In this document: one piece after another, positions 1-8,795 of the stretch
Numbering within the stretch: the stretch's first letter is position 1
Layout of the letters: each line of letters starts with the position of its first letter
Assembly (NCBI RefSeq): GCF_900114435.1
Contig: NZ_FOZK01000003.1
Coordinates: forward strand, 248,001 to 312,000
DNA length: 64,000 nt
Direction of reading: 5' to 3'
DNA from: Halomicrobium zhouii
GTDB lineage: Archaea > Halobacteriota > Halobacteria > Halobacteriales > Haloarculaceae
Made by a program: the position numbers and the translations under genes
The notes under the pieces: model-generated
The model's input: only the letters and a program-made list of their open reading frames with translations
Told to the model about the DNA's origin: nothing
Database searches by the model: none

Positions 1-174
1 GACAGGGGGATCGGTGCACGGCACGGCCGGCGCTGGTTCGTGGACATCGGCGCAGCGCTCCCGACGCGAACGGCCACACCGCAGACGTGAGTGCGCTGCA
101 GGAGAACATCCGGCGAACGTCCCGAACCCGGGTCGAAGTCCACCGGGAGGGCACGGACCAGCGAGCACGAACCG

Positions 175-1254
175 ATGAAGGACAGCGAACTGATTCAGAT
201 CCTCGAAGACGCGGGGCTCTCGCCCTATCAGTCCGAGGCGTACGTGACGCTCCTCGCGCTAGGGAACGCCTCGGCGACCGACGTCGCCGACGCCTGTGAC
301 GTCCCCGACCCCCGGATCTACGACGTCCTGCGGGACCTGGAGGCGAAGGGGTACGTCGAGACGTACCAGCAGGACAGCCTGACGGCCCGGGCCCACGACC
401 CGGACGTCGTCCTCGACGACCTCCGGTCGCGGTCCAGCGAGTACCTCGACGCGGCCGAGGAGATCGAAGAGCGGTGGAACGAACCGGCCGTCACGGAACA
501 CGAGGTGAGCATCGTCAAGCGCTTCGACACGGTGATGAACCGCGCGAAGACGCTCGTCGGCGACGCGGAGACACAGATCCAGTTCGCGGGCCACGTGGAC
601 CAGTTCCGGTCGATGACCGAAGAACTGGCCGCCGCCCACGAGCGGGGCGTCACCGTCAAGATCAGCCTCTGGAGCGACGAGGGGAAGGGGGACCTGCCCG
701 ACGAGGCAGCACTCGAGGGGGTCTGTACCGAGGCCCGGTACCGGGACCTGCCCTCGCCGTTCGTCGTCATCGTCGACCGGACGTCGACGAGTTTCGCGCC
801 GAACCAGCGCTCGACCAACGAGTACGGCGTCCTCGTGAGCGACCGAACCTACACCTTCGTCTTCCACTGGTTCTTCCTCACTGCGCTCTGGGAGAGCTGG
901 GATACCATCTACACCGCGCGGACGGCCGACACGCCCACCACCTACGTCGACATCCGGTACGCGGTCCGCGACCTGGAGACGCTCCTGAACGAAGGGGCAA
1001 CCGTGGAGGTGACGGTCCAGGGCTACGAGATGGAGACGAACGATCCCACCGAGGTTCACGGCGTCGTCACGGACGTGACATTCTCCGGCGACCCGACGGA
1101 GAACGACCAGCAACTACCGCTCTCCCATCTCGCGGGCCGCGTGTCACTCACCGTGGACACGGGGTCGGACGTCGTCGACGTCGGGGGCTGGGGCGCCATC
1201 CTCGAAGAGATCGAGGCCGAGTCCATCACTATCGACGACGTCCAGTACGAGTAA
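175..1254 (+). CDS. TrmB-family transcriptional regulator
   Basis: 359-aa sugar-sensing regulator. The first 70 or so residues form the TrmB winged helix (begins MKDSELIQILEDAGLS, with the recognition-helix region around DVPDPRIYDVLRDLEAKGYV). A coiled-coil linker follows, and the rest is the TrmB C-terminal effector domain related to phospholipase-D folds, which in known TrmB proteins binds sugars. The ATG at 175 was chosen over an upstream in-frame ATG at 91 because family homology starts at MKDSEL. It is convergent with the Gfo/Idh gene and lies about 2.5 kb from the sugar ABC operon, so it probably controls part of that cluster. Family assignment is firm; the target genes are inferred. 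Confidence 0.9.
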   Translation: MKDSELIQILEDAGLSPYQSEAYVTLLALGNASATDVADACDVPDPRIYDVLRDLEAKGYVETYQQDSLTARAHDPDVVLDDLRSRSSEYLDAAEEIEERWNEPAVTEHEVSIVKRFDTVMNRAKTLVGDAETQIQFAGHVDQFRSMTEELAAAHERGVTVKISLWSDEGKGDLPDEAALEGVCTEARYRDLPSPFVVIVDRTSTSFAPNQRSTNEYGVLVSDRTYTFVFHWFFLTALWESWDTIYTARTADTPTTYVDIRYAVRDLETLLNEGATVEVTVQGYEMETNDPTEVHGVVTDVTFSGDPTENDQQLPLSHLAGRVSLTVDTGSDVVDVGGWGAILEEIEAESITIDDVQYE

Positions 1255-1307
1255 TCTATCCAGGCGAAAATCGCGTCGTCGCTCGGCGTGTGCGACACTG
1301 TCGTGTG

Positions 1308-2399
1308 CTACTCCGAGCTCTCGCCGACGGTGACGCAGCCGCCGTCCGCCGCCGAGCGGTAGAGAGCGTCGATGACTCGCTGGACCGTGAGCGCCTGTTC
1401 GACGGTGTTGCGCTCTGGCTTCTCTCCGCGCGCGACGGCGTCGAGGAAGAGCTTGTCGCCCCCTTTCCAGCCGGTGTACTCCAGCGACGCGTCGGTCACG
1501 GTCGACTCGACGAGGTGGTCGGTCCCCTGCCGACCAGCGTCGAACATCTTCAGTTCCTCGCCACCGAGTTCGAGGCGGGCGCCGGCCTCGGTCCCGCGGA
1601 CGACGAACTCCTCGGTCTCCGTCTGGTTGGCGGCCCAGGACACTTCGAGCGAGATGGTCCGGTCGTCCGCACAGCGGATCATCGCCGTGGCGGAGTCCTC
1701 GACGTCGAACACTGCCTGGTCGGTGCTGTCGTACCAGTCGTCCGGGTCGACGTAGTCCTCGCGCGCGCCGAAGGCCGACCGCGTCACCGCGAACACCTCC
1801 TCGACGGGGGGGAACTCCATGAGGTAGAGTGCCAGATCGATGGCGTGGACGCCGATGTCGATGACGACGCCGCCACCGGAGAGTTTCTCGTCCGTGAACC
1901 AGGAACCGACGCCGGGAATACCCCGCGAGCGGACGTAGTTCGCCTGGACGTGGGTCACCTCGCCGAAGCGCCCCTCGCGCTGATAGCCCTTGAACACCTC
2001 CGTCCCCGTCGCGATGCGATTGTGGAAGTTGACCAGGCAGAACCCATCAGAGTCCCGGGCGGCCGCGGCGATGCGTTCGGCGCTCGCCAGGTCGTCCGCC
2101 AGGGGCTTCTCGCAGAGGACGTCGTAGTCCCGTTCGAGGGCGGGGACGACCGCCGCCTCGTGAAAGGTGTTCGGCGTCGCGACGACGACAGCGTCGAGGG
2201 GCTCGGCGTCGTACATCGTTTCGAACTCGTCGTAGGTCGTCGCGCCGTACTCGTCCGCGAACGCCGCGCGCGTCTCCGGGACGACGTCGGCCCCCGCGAC
2301 CACCTCGTGGCCAAGTTCCGTCGCGTTCGTCGCGTGCGTCTGGCCCATGAAGCCGAGGCCGACGATACCTAGCCGTACCGAATGCGTGTCGTTACTCAT
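1308..2399 (-). CDS. Gfo/Idh/MocA-family oxidoreductase
   Basis: 363-aa NAD(P)-dependent dehydrogenase of the glucose-fructose oxidoreductase/inositol dehydrogenase family. The N-terminal Rossmann fold begins with GIVGLGFMG, the family CEKPLA motif (usually EKP) is present, and the C-terminal domain contains GGGVVIDIGVHAIDLA with the catalytic-region Asp/His. Family members oxidise sugars, inositols or sugar acids. It lies 78 nt downstream of a TrmB gene on the same strand, so they are probably cotranscribed. A paralogue sits at 11881-12945 on the other side of the transporter cluster. The substrate cannot be told from sequence. Confidence 0.88.
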   Translation of the reverse strand: MSNDTHSVRLGIVGLGFMGQTHATNATELGHEVVAGADVVPETRAAFADEYGATTYDEFETMYDAEPLDAVVVATPNTFHEAAVVPALERDYDVLCEKPLADDLASAERIAAAARDSDGFCLVNFHNRIATGTEVFKGYQREGRFGEVTHVQANYVRSRGIPGVGSWFTDEKLSGGGVVIDIGVHAIDLALYLMEFPPVEEVFAVTRSAFGAREDYVDPDDWYDSTDQAVFDVEDSATAMIRCADDRTISLEVSWAANQTETEEFVVRGTEAGARLELGGEELKMFDAGRQGTDHLVESTVTDASLEYTGWKGGDKLFLDAVARGEKPERNTVEQALTVQRVIDALYRSAADGGCVTVGESSE

Positions 2400-2477
2400 T
2401 GTCGTGTCTCGAATCGTGTAGCGGTGTCTTCTGGTCGTCGTCTGCGCAGGGGACCCGGAGCTGTGGGGCGTCGACGG

Positions 2478-3533
2478 TCACGAGTCCTCCCCCGCGGAGA
2501 GCGTGACGTCCGTCGCCTCGTACTCCTCGACGAAGGCGCGCGGCCCACCGACGGATATCGTCTCGTCGCCCGACTCGACGAGGAGTGATTCCTGGGTGGG
2601 GAACCCGTTCGCGTACGGTCGAACGAGGCTCTGGTTCACGTCGACGACGGGTCCGGTGAGCGTCTCGACGGCACCTGTCGTCCGGGCTGGTCTGACGGCC
2701 ACCTCTGCCTCGAGCGACCGGTCCGCGGCGAGGTGCAACGCCGCGTCGAATATCGCGTGACGGAACCCGTCGTAGGCTTCGGGGAGCCCCGACGCAGTCG
2801 CGACGTGGGCTTCGCTCCCCATCGGCCAGTAGTTCGCGACGAAGGAGTCGAACAGGGCTGCGGCGATGTGGGCGTCGGCGTGGTAGATGGCGTACTCGCT
2901 GGAGTTCGAGTCCAGGATCGCGTCGGCGGCCCCCACCAGTCCGTCGGTCCGGTCGGTCGTGAGGATGACTGGCGCCGGGGCGTCCCAGGTCTGAACGACG
3001 TGGGCGAGTCCGTCGTCGACGGTGGTCTCGCCGTCGTATTCGGTGACCAGCAGCAGGCAGAACGTCCCCGTCTCGTGGGCCGCCTGGAGAACCTCCGCGA
3101 CCACAGGGACGGCGGCCGCGGGCAGCGAGAGGACGACCTCCGTCTCCGCCGAATCGACGAGTTCGGTGACCTTCCGGAGGATCGTCTGGCGGGACTTGAT
3201 GACGCTGAACGTCTCCTCCTCGTAGCTCTCCGAGTCGAAGATGCTCTCCAGTTCCGCCTCCATCGTGTACAGCTGCGAGACCAGGTTCTCGATCCCTTGC
3301 GAGGGGGGCAGCGCCCGTATCTGCGTCGGGACGACGTGGTCGTCGATGGCTATCAGACTCTTCGCTTCCAGCCTGTCCGCGACGTCGTACGTGTAGCTCT
3401 TCGAGAGGTCGGCTTCCTCCGAGACGACGCTGATCCTGGTGGTTCCGTTCCGGAGGATCGTCAGGTACGCCAGCGCCTCCTTGTCCGAGAGGCCGAATCG
3501 CGTGAGTCTGTCGACGATGTCGTCTTCGTTCAT
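2478..3533 (-). CDS. TrmB-family transcriptional regulator
   Basis: 351-aa regulator with an N-terminal TrmB helix-turn-helix (MNEDDIVDRLTRFGLSDKEA, then an 'EADLSKSYTYDVADRLE' recognition region) and a long C-terminal TrmB effector domain. It is transcribed divergently from the ABC transporter operon, with a 260-bp shared promoter region that carries inverted-repeat candidates, and it precedes the Gfo/Idh gene at 1308-2399. Divergent placement makes it the best candidate for the dedicated regulator of the operon at 3794-8780. The effector region is more diverged from the other two TrmB paralogues here than the HTH is, suggesting a distinct ligand. Confidence 0.88.
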   Translation of the reverse strand: MNEDDIVDRLTRFGLSDKEALAYLTILRNGTTRISVVSEEADLSKSYTYDVADRLEAKSLIAIDDHVVPTQIRALPPSQGIENLVSQLYTMEAELESIFDSESYEEETFSVIKSRQTILRKVTELVDSAETEVVLSLPAAAVPVVAEVLQAAHETGTFCLLLVTEYDGETTVDDGLAHVVQTWDAPAPVILTTDRTDGLVGAADAILDSNSSEYAIYHADAHIAAALFDSFVANYWPMGSEAHVATASGLPEAYDGFRHAIFDAALHLAADRSLEAEVAVRPARTTGAVETLTGPVVDVNQSLVRPYANGFPTQESLLVESGDETISVGGPRAFVEEYEATDVTLSAGEDS

Positions 3534-3639
3534 CGTGCGTGGTTCGTTGTCCGTTCGATGGGGTCCTCAGGGGGCAGGGCGTTCCGGACGGTCCCAGCGG
3601 GTCGGGTCGTGTCGGCGAGAATGGTTGGCGCGAGTATAT

Positions 3640-3793
3640 GTCAGTGATATTCTCGCCTCATTCGTCGCCGTTCGTCGCGTCGCGAAACGCCACGTACTGA
3701 GTTGTTTCCAGCGGGTCAATAATCTTTCTTGTGATATTACAAATCACTTCCCTAACCTATTTGTTTCTGTGAGAACAATACCAGAAGAGAGCA
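3640..3793. promoter_or_regulatory. Promoter/operator region of the sugar ABC operon
   Basis: An inverted repeat GTGAT-N7-ATCAC lies at 3731-3747, and the related half-site GTGATATT recurs near 3653. AT-rich TATA-like sequence (CCTATTTGT, about 3756-3764) follows directly, placing a transcription start near 3785 just ahead of the ATG at 3794. A palindrome immediately upstream of a TATA/BRE is where haloarchaeal activators such as TrmB often bind. The repeats and spacing are seen in the sequence; identity of the binding protein is inference. Confidence 0.5.
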
Positions 3794-5296
3794 ATGACAG
3801 CAGCGAACACGGACCACGATCGAGAACGGAGTAGCGTCTCCCGGCGCCGATTCGTCGTCAGTGCCGGTGCGTCGGGTCTCGCCACCGGTCTCGCCGGGTG
3901 CTCGGAGCTACTTGGCGGCGGTAACGGCGGTGGCGGCGGAGGGACGAACGGAACACAGACCGGCGACGCGGGCGGGGGCGAGGCGACGACCGTCACCTGG
4001 GGGTTCGACGCGACGGTGGCCCAGGACCACGCCGACGAGATCAGCACCGCGTTGCACGAAGAGGGCGGCCTCGCGGACGACGTCGAGGTCCAGTTCGAGC
4101 AGGGCCAGCCCGACACCGGCGAGCGACGGGCGAACTACAATCGGCTCCTGAACGCCGGCGAGGCCACGCCCGACATGTTCATGATGGACAACGGCTGGGT
4201 GAACATCTTCATCCAGCGCGGCCAGATCCAGAACCTCTCGGAGCTGCTCTCCGACGAGCAGTTGACCACCATCGACGAGGAGTACTTCTCCGGGTTCACC
4301 GAGACGGCCATCGACCCAGAGAGCGGCGACCTCTTCGGCGTCCCGCTCTACCCCGATTACCCGACGATGCTCTACCGGAAGGACCTCGTCGAGGCAGCGG
4401 GGTACAGCCCGGAGGAGAACAACTGGGCGACGGAGCCGATCACCTGGGAGGAGTGGTCCAACGTCGCGGCGGACACGTACGACAACGCGGACGTCGAGTA
4501 CGGGTTTACGACCCAGTGGGACATCTACGAGGGGACGGCCTGTTGCACGTTCAACGAGGTGATGAGCTCGTGGGGCGGCGCGTACTTCGGCGGCCGTGAC
4601 AACCTCTTCGGGCCCGTCGGCGAGCGACCGATCACCGTCAACTCCGAACCTGTGATCCAGTCGCTGAACATGATGCGCAAGTTCGTCCACGACGAGGACT
4701 TCGAGAACCTCCAGGGGTACGGCGGCGGCTTCACGACGTCGAACATCCTCGGCTGGATCGAGGACGGCTCCCTGGCGCCGTTCACGAACGGGAACGCCAT
4801 CTTCCACCGGAACTGGCCCTACGCGATCAACGCGGCGGCCTCCGAGTTCGGCGACGACCTCGGGACGATGCCGATCCCGTACGCGGTCCCCGAGAACGAA
4901 GCCCAGTTCCAGGGCACCGGCGGGACGACGTCGGCCCTCGGTGGCTGGCACATCACCGCCAACCCCAACAGCCAGAACCTCGACGCCGTCGCCCAGGTCA
5001 TCGACGCGTCGATGCAGGAGGAGTTCCAGCTGTTCCTCCTGGAGACGGAGGGGTGGCTACCGCCCCGGAGCGAGCTGTTCAACTCCGAGACGGCCGCGAA
5101 CGTCGACCCGATGGGCAACTACATGAACACGCTCCAGGTCGCCGGTGAGAACACCATGGCGCGACCGGTCACGGCCGTCTGGAGCGACGAGTCCAGCGCC
5201 ATCGCCGAACAGGCCAACGCCGCCGTCAACCAGGACCTCTCCTCGGCCGACGCGATGGCCCAGCTCGAGTCGACGCTCGAGAACATCGAGGGATAA
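3794..5296 (+). CDS. Sugar ABC transporter solute-binding lipoprotein (CUT1)
   Basis: 500-aa extracellular substrate-binding protein of the SBP family 1 type. It has a Tat signal with SRRRF at residues 16-20 and lipobox LAGC at 33-36, so it is exported folded and lipid-anchored at Cys36. A Gly-rich linker follows, then the binding domain. It is the first gene of a five-gene operon with two permeases, an ATPase and a small membrane protein. Residues 235-282 are encoded by a patch almost identical in DNA to the orphan binding protein at 9742-11283. Substrate is probably a sugar or oligosaccharide, given TrmB and Gfo/Idh neighbours; the exact ligand is unknown. Confidence 0.93.
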   Translation: MTAANTDHDRERSSVSRRRFVVSAGASGLATGLAGCSELLGGGNGGGGGGTNGTQTGDAGGGEATTVTWGFDATVAQDHADEISTALHEEGGLADDVEVQFEQGQPDTGERRANYNRLLNAGEATPDMFMMDNGWVNIFIQRGQIQNLSELLSDEQLTTIDEEYFSGFTETAIDPESGDLFGVPLYPDYPTMLYRKDLVEAAGYSPEENNWATEPITWEEWSNVAADTYDNADVEYGFTTQWDIYEGTACCTFNEVMSSWGGAYFGGRDNLFGPVGERPITVNSEPVIQSLNMMRKFVHDEDFENLQGYGGGFTTSNILGWIEDGSLAPFTNGNAIFHRNWPYAINAAASEFGDDLGTMPIPYAVPENEAQFQGTGGTTSALGGWHITANPNSQNLDAVAQVIDASMQEEFQLFLLETEGWLPPRSELFNSETAANVDPMGNYMNTLQVAGENTMARPVTAVWSDESSAIAEQANAAVNQDLSSADAMAQLESTLENIEG

Positions 5297-5373
5297 CGCG
5301 AGCGCTTCCAGATTAACTCCGACCGACACACACTATCCATGAACGACCTGGCAACGGAACGGGGTACCAGTCG

Positions 5374-6366
5374 ATGACGCCGGAACCGGCGACCGAATCC
5401 GGTCGCGAGTCTCGGCGGACCGGACCGCTGGTCACCCTGACGCGGCGAGTAGAGAACCTGAGCGACACGCAGTACGCCTACCTGCTCCTGTCGCCCGTGT
5501 TCGTCCTCCTCGGAATCGTGGCGCTGTATCCGCTGTTGCGGACGTTCGAGCTCTCGCTGTTCGAGACCAGCATCAACCAGGCGTCCCAGACGTTCGTCGG
5601 GTTCGACAACTACGTCGAGCTATTCACCGGCGAGAAGGACCGGTGGCTCCCCGGGACGTCGACGTTCCTGCCGACCAGCCTGACCTTCGACGCGATGATT
5701 TCGAGTGCGCTGGTCGTGACGCTACTGTTCGCGGTCGTGGCGGTGTCCTTCGAGACGGTCATCGGCCTGGGGCAGGCGCTCGTCCTCGACCAGGACTTCC
5801 CAGGCCGGCGCTGGGTGCGCGCGGCGATCATCATCCCGTGGGCCGTCCCCATCGTCATCCAGGGGATGATCTTCTTCCTGATGTTCCACCCCGAGATCGG
5901 ATTTCTCGTCCAGCCGCTGGCCGACCTGGGGCTGCTCGCCGAGCGGAACACGCTCAACGACCCGGCGAGCGCGCTGTTCATCATTACCGTCGCCGACATC
6001 TGGAAGACGTCGGCGTTCATGGCGCTGCTCATCCTCGCGGGGCTCCAGAGCATCGACCGGAACCTCTACGACGTCGCGAAGGTGGCCGGCGCGACCCGGT
6101 GGCAGCAGTTCAAGCTGATCACGTTCCCGCTCATCTTGCCGACCATCGGAATCGCCGTACTCTTCCGCACCGTCCAGGCGATGCGCATCTACGGCCTCAT
6201 CGACGCGGTCGCCGGCTGCGAGGTCGTGCCGTCGCTGTCCTGCATGGTCGTCACGACGTTCCTGACCAGACAGGGAACCTCGGCGGCCATCGCCTTCGTC
6301 ACCGCGGCCATCATCGGTGTCGCGGTGACTGCGATCATCTACCAGCAGTACAAGGAGGGTATCTGA
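5374..6366 (+). CDS. Sugar ABC transporter permease (MalF-like)
   Basis: 330-aa membrane permease of the CUT1 class. There is one membrane segment near residues 35-55 (YLLLSPVFVLLGIVALYP) and then a cluster of segments. The cytoplasmic EAA loop is visible near residues 228-250 (YDVAKVAGATRWQQF), which docks on the ATPase. The start at ATG 5374 overlaps the stop of a 12-codon minicistron beginning at 5339, so translation may be coupled. It pairs with the second permease, whose ATG follows the stop directly. Confidence 0.92.
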   Translation: MTPEPATESGRESRRTGPLVTLTRRVENLSDTQYAYLLLSPVFVLLGIVALYPLLRTFELSLFETSINQASQTFVGFDNYVELFTGEKDRWLPGTSTFLPTSLTFDAMISSALVVTLLFAVVAVSFETVIGLGQALVLDQDFPGRRWVRAAIIIPWAVPIVIQGMIFFLMFHPEIGFLVQPLADLGLLAERNTLNDPASALFIITVADIWKTSAFMALLILAGLQSIDRNLYDVAKVAGATRWQQFKLITFPLILPTIGIAVLFRTVQAMRIYGLIDAVAGCEVVPSLSCMVVTTFLTRQGTSAAIAFVTAAIIGVAVTAIIYQQYKEGI

Positions 6367-6367
6367 A

Positions 6368-7384
6368 ATGGCGACGCCAGACCGACGCGACGACAGAGTC
6401 GAACCGGACGAGACGGAGGGCGGCCCGCTCGAACGCTGGACCCAGCGGGCCATGCAGAACCCCGAGCGGGTGTACCGCGCCCTGTTCTACGTGGTCATGA
6501 TCTTCTTCATGGTGACGACACTCTTCCCGTTCTACTGGCTGCTCGTGCTGGCCCTGACGCCACAGAGCCGCCTGTTGCAGGGGAGCTTCCTCCCGCAGAT
6601 CGACCTGTTCGGGGCGGCCGCCGAGTTCCCGCTGCCGGTGGCGAAGGGATTCAATCCCGCGGCGTTCGTCTCGGTGTTCGAGCAGGTGCCGTTCCACCTG
6701 TTCATGCTCAACAGCTTCGCGCTCGCGGTGACGACGACGGTCATCGTCCTCGTCATCGCCAGCCTCGCGGGGTACGCGTTCGGCCGCCTCGACTTCCCGG
6801 GGCGGGGGGCGCTGATGCTCGGCATCCTCGCGATCAGTTACTTCCCGCCGGCCGCGTTCGTCATCCCGCTGTTCGAGGCGTTCACCGGCAACGTCCCGAT
6901 AACGATCCCGTTCACCGAGATCCCGCTGTTCACGCCGCCGCGATTGCTGAACACGCCCGGCTCGATGGTGATCCCCTTCAGCGCGCTGTTTCTGCCGCTG
7001 TCCATCTTCATCCTGACGACGTTCTACGCCCAGATACCCGACGGACTGGAGGACGCCGCCCGCGTCGAGGGGACGACCCGGATCGGCGCGCTGTTCCGGG
7101 TCATCATCCCGCTGTCGGCGCCCGGCGTGGCGACCGCGGCCATCCTGACGTTCATCGCCGTCTACAACGAGTACTTCTTCAGTACGATCATGGCGACGTC
7201 CTTTGCCGCGGGCAACTGGTCGCCCCTCGTCGGCGGCATTCTCAGCTACCAGACCCAGTACACCACCCAGTTCAACCTCATGGCGGCCGCGAGCATCGTC
7301 GGGGTCCTGCCCGTCGTCCTGCTCGTCGTCGTCGCCCAGGAACGCATCGTCAGCGGGCTGACCGCGGGCGCACTCAAGGAGTAA
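6368..7384 (+). CDS. Sugar ABC transporter permease (MalG-like)
   Basis: 338-aa second permease of the CUT1 transporter. It has an N-terminal membrane anchor at about residues 40-62, further hydrophobic segments, and an EAA loop (EDAARVEGTTRIGALFRVI) near residues 220-240. The start codon falls one base after the stop of the first permease, and its stop is followed after 2 nt by the ATPase ATG, so this is a tightly packed operon. It forms the heterodimeric channel with the MalF-like partner. Confidence 0.92.
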   Translation: MATPDRRDDRVEPDETEGGPLERWTQRAMQNPERVYRALFYVVMIFFMVTTLFPFYWLLVLALTPQSRLLQGSFLPQIDLFGAAAEFPLPVAKGFNPAAFVSVFEQVPFHLFMLNSFALAVTTTVIVLVIASLAGYAFGRLDFPGRGALMLGILAISYFPPAAFVIPLFEAFTGNVPITIPFTEIPLFTPPRLLNTPGSMVIPFSALFLPLSIFILTTFYAQIPDGLEDAARVEGTTRIGALFRVIIPLSAPGVATAAILTFIAVYNEYFFSTIMATSFAAGNWSPLVGGILSYQTQYTTQFNLMAAASIVGVLPVVLLVVVAQERIVSGLTAGALKE

Positions 7385-7386
7385 CC

Positions 7387-8571
7387 ATGGCACGACTCAA
7401 ACTCGAACACGTCACGAAACGCTACGAAGACGTCACCGCGGTCGACGACATGAACCTCGACATCGACGACGGCGAATTCGTCTGCCTCGTCGGGCCGTCG
7501 GGGTGTGGCAAGTCGACGACGATGGAGATGGTCGCCGGACTCACCACCCCCTCCGGGGGGACCGTCACCATCGGCGACCGCGACGTCACGAACCTGCCGC
7601 CGAAAGACCGCGGGGTCGCGATGGTGTTCCAGAACATCGCGCTGTTTCCCCACATGGACGTCTACGACAACATCAGCTTCGGGCTGCGGCTGCGCGACTA
7701 CCCGCGGGAAGAGATCGACCGCCGCGTCGAGCACGCCGCAGACATCGTCCAGCTAGAGGGGATGCTCGACCGGATGCCCGACGAGATGTCCGGCGGCCAG
7801 CGCCAGCGCGTCGCCATCGCGCGCGCCATCGTCCGCGAACCGGACGTCTTCCTGATGGACGAGCCGCTGGCGAACCTCGACGCCAAACTCCGCGTCCACA
7901 TGCGGACGGAACTCCAGCGCCTCCACAAGGAACTGGACACGACGATAATCTACGTGACCCACGACCAGGCCGAGGCGATGACGATGGCCGACCGCATCGC
8001 CGTCCTCGACGCGGGCAAACTCCAGCAGATCGACCCGCCGCTCGTCTGTTACAACGAGCCCGCCAACCTCTTCGTCGCCGGCTTCATCGGCTCGCCGTCG
8101 ATGAACTTCGTCGACGGGACCGTCACCGAATCGGGGCTGGAGTCCGAGTACTTCGACCTCGAGTTCGACCACGCGGCGTTCCAGGGGGTGGGAGTCGGCG
8201 ACGCGGTGACCATCGGCGTCAGGCCGGAGGACGTCTACCCGGCGTCGGAGGCGGCGTCGCTGGCCAGCGGTTCCAGACCGATCGAGGTGATCACCGACGT
8301 CCTCGAACCGATGGGCGACGAGATATTCACCTACCTGCTGATGGGCGAGGGCGAGACGTCGATGGCCCAGGAGGCGGCAACGAACGACCAGTTGCTCATG
8401 AGCATCGATCCCAACACCGACATCACGGAGGACCAGGAGATGGACGTCGTCCTCGACCGGCGCAACGTCCACCTCTTCGACGCGGCCAGCGGCCAGGCGC
8501 TGACGCACGGCATCGTCTCGCCGCCGGACGCCGACGGCGCGGCAGGGTCCCCTGCGGAGACCGACGACTGA
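7387..8571 (+). CDS. Sugar ABC transporter ATP-binding protein (MalK/UgpC/MsmX type)
   Basis: 394-aa ATPase. Walker A GPSGCGKST is at residues 36-44, the Q-loop region is VFQNIALFPH, the ABC signature is MSGGQRQRVAIARA, Walker B is VFLMDEP and the H-loop is VTHDQAEAM. The last 150 or so residues form the regulatory TOBE/OB domain typical of MalK-type sugar importers. It energises the two permeases just upstream. The acidic, Ala-rich C-terminal tail is a haloarchaeal extension. The small membrane protein gene starts 2 nt after its stop. Confidence 0.95.
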   Translation: MARLKLEHVTKRYEDVTAVDDMNLDIDDGEFVCLVGPSGCGKSTTMEMVAGLTTPSGGTVTIGDRDVTNLPPKDRGVAMVFQNIALFPHMDVYDNISFGLRLRDYPREEIDRRVEHAADIVQLEGMLDRMPDEMSGGQRQRVAIARAIVREPDVFLMDEPLANLDAKLRVHMRTELQRLHKELDTTIIYVTHDQAEAMTMADRIAVLDAGKLQQIDPPLVCYNEPANLFVAGFIGSPSMNFVDGTVTESGLESEYFDLEFDHAAFQGVGVGDAVTIGVRPEDVYPASEAASLASGSRPIEVITDVLEPMGDEIFTYLLMGEGETSMAQEAATNDQLLMSIDPNTDITEDQEMDVVLDRRNVHLFDAASGQALTHGIVSPPDADGAAGSPAETDD

Positions 8572-8573
8572 CC

Positions 8574-8780
8574 ATGGCGGGTGAGACAGTCGCGCTCGTC
8601 TACTGGGGCGGGATGGTCGTCCTCTTTTTCTTCTGGGTGTATGGTATCGTCTCCTTCCTGTTCGACCTGAAGAACAAGATCGTCCCGGGGATCGTCCAGT
8701 ACAGGCGGGGTCGCCGGAAGCTGAAAGCCGAACGCGAGGAGGAGGCCGAGCGGGAGGAGCGGGAACGGCAGCTCTACTAG
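8574..8780 (+). CDS. 68-aa single-span membrane protein of the ABC operon
   Basis: A 68-residue protein starting ATG at 8574, 2 nt after the ATPase stop, so it is certainly in the operon. Residues 6-31 are a strong hydrophobic span (VALVYWGGMVVLFFFWVYG). Then comes a short polar segment, a basic stretch (RRGRRKLK), and an acidic/basic charged helix (EREEEAEREERERQ) that looks like a cytoplasmic coiled coil, ending QLY. Position and composition suggest an accessory subunit or regulator of the sugar importer, tethered to the membrane with its tail facing the ATPase. No named family is recognised; the function is inference. Confidence 0.75.
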   Translation: MAGETVALVYWGGMVVLFFFWVYGIVSFLFDLKNKIVPGIVQYRRGRRKLKAEREEEAEREERERQLY

Positions 8781-8795
8781 CCGCTCGAGGGAGGG

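Noticed and set aside
1-90. Frame open from base 1 to a TGA at 88-90, possibly the end of an upstream gene
   Set aside because: Only 29 codons are seen and another frame is also open, so a partial CDS could not be supported.
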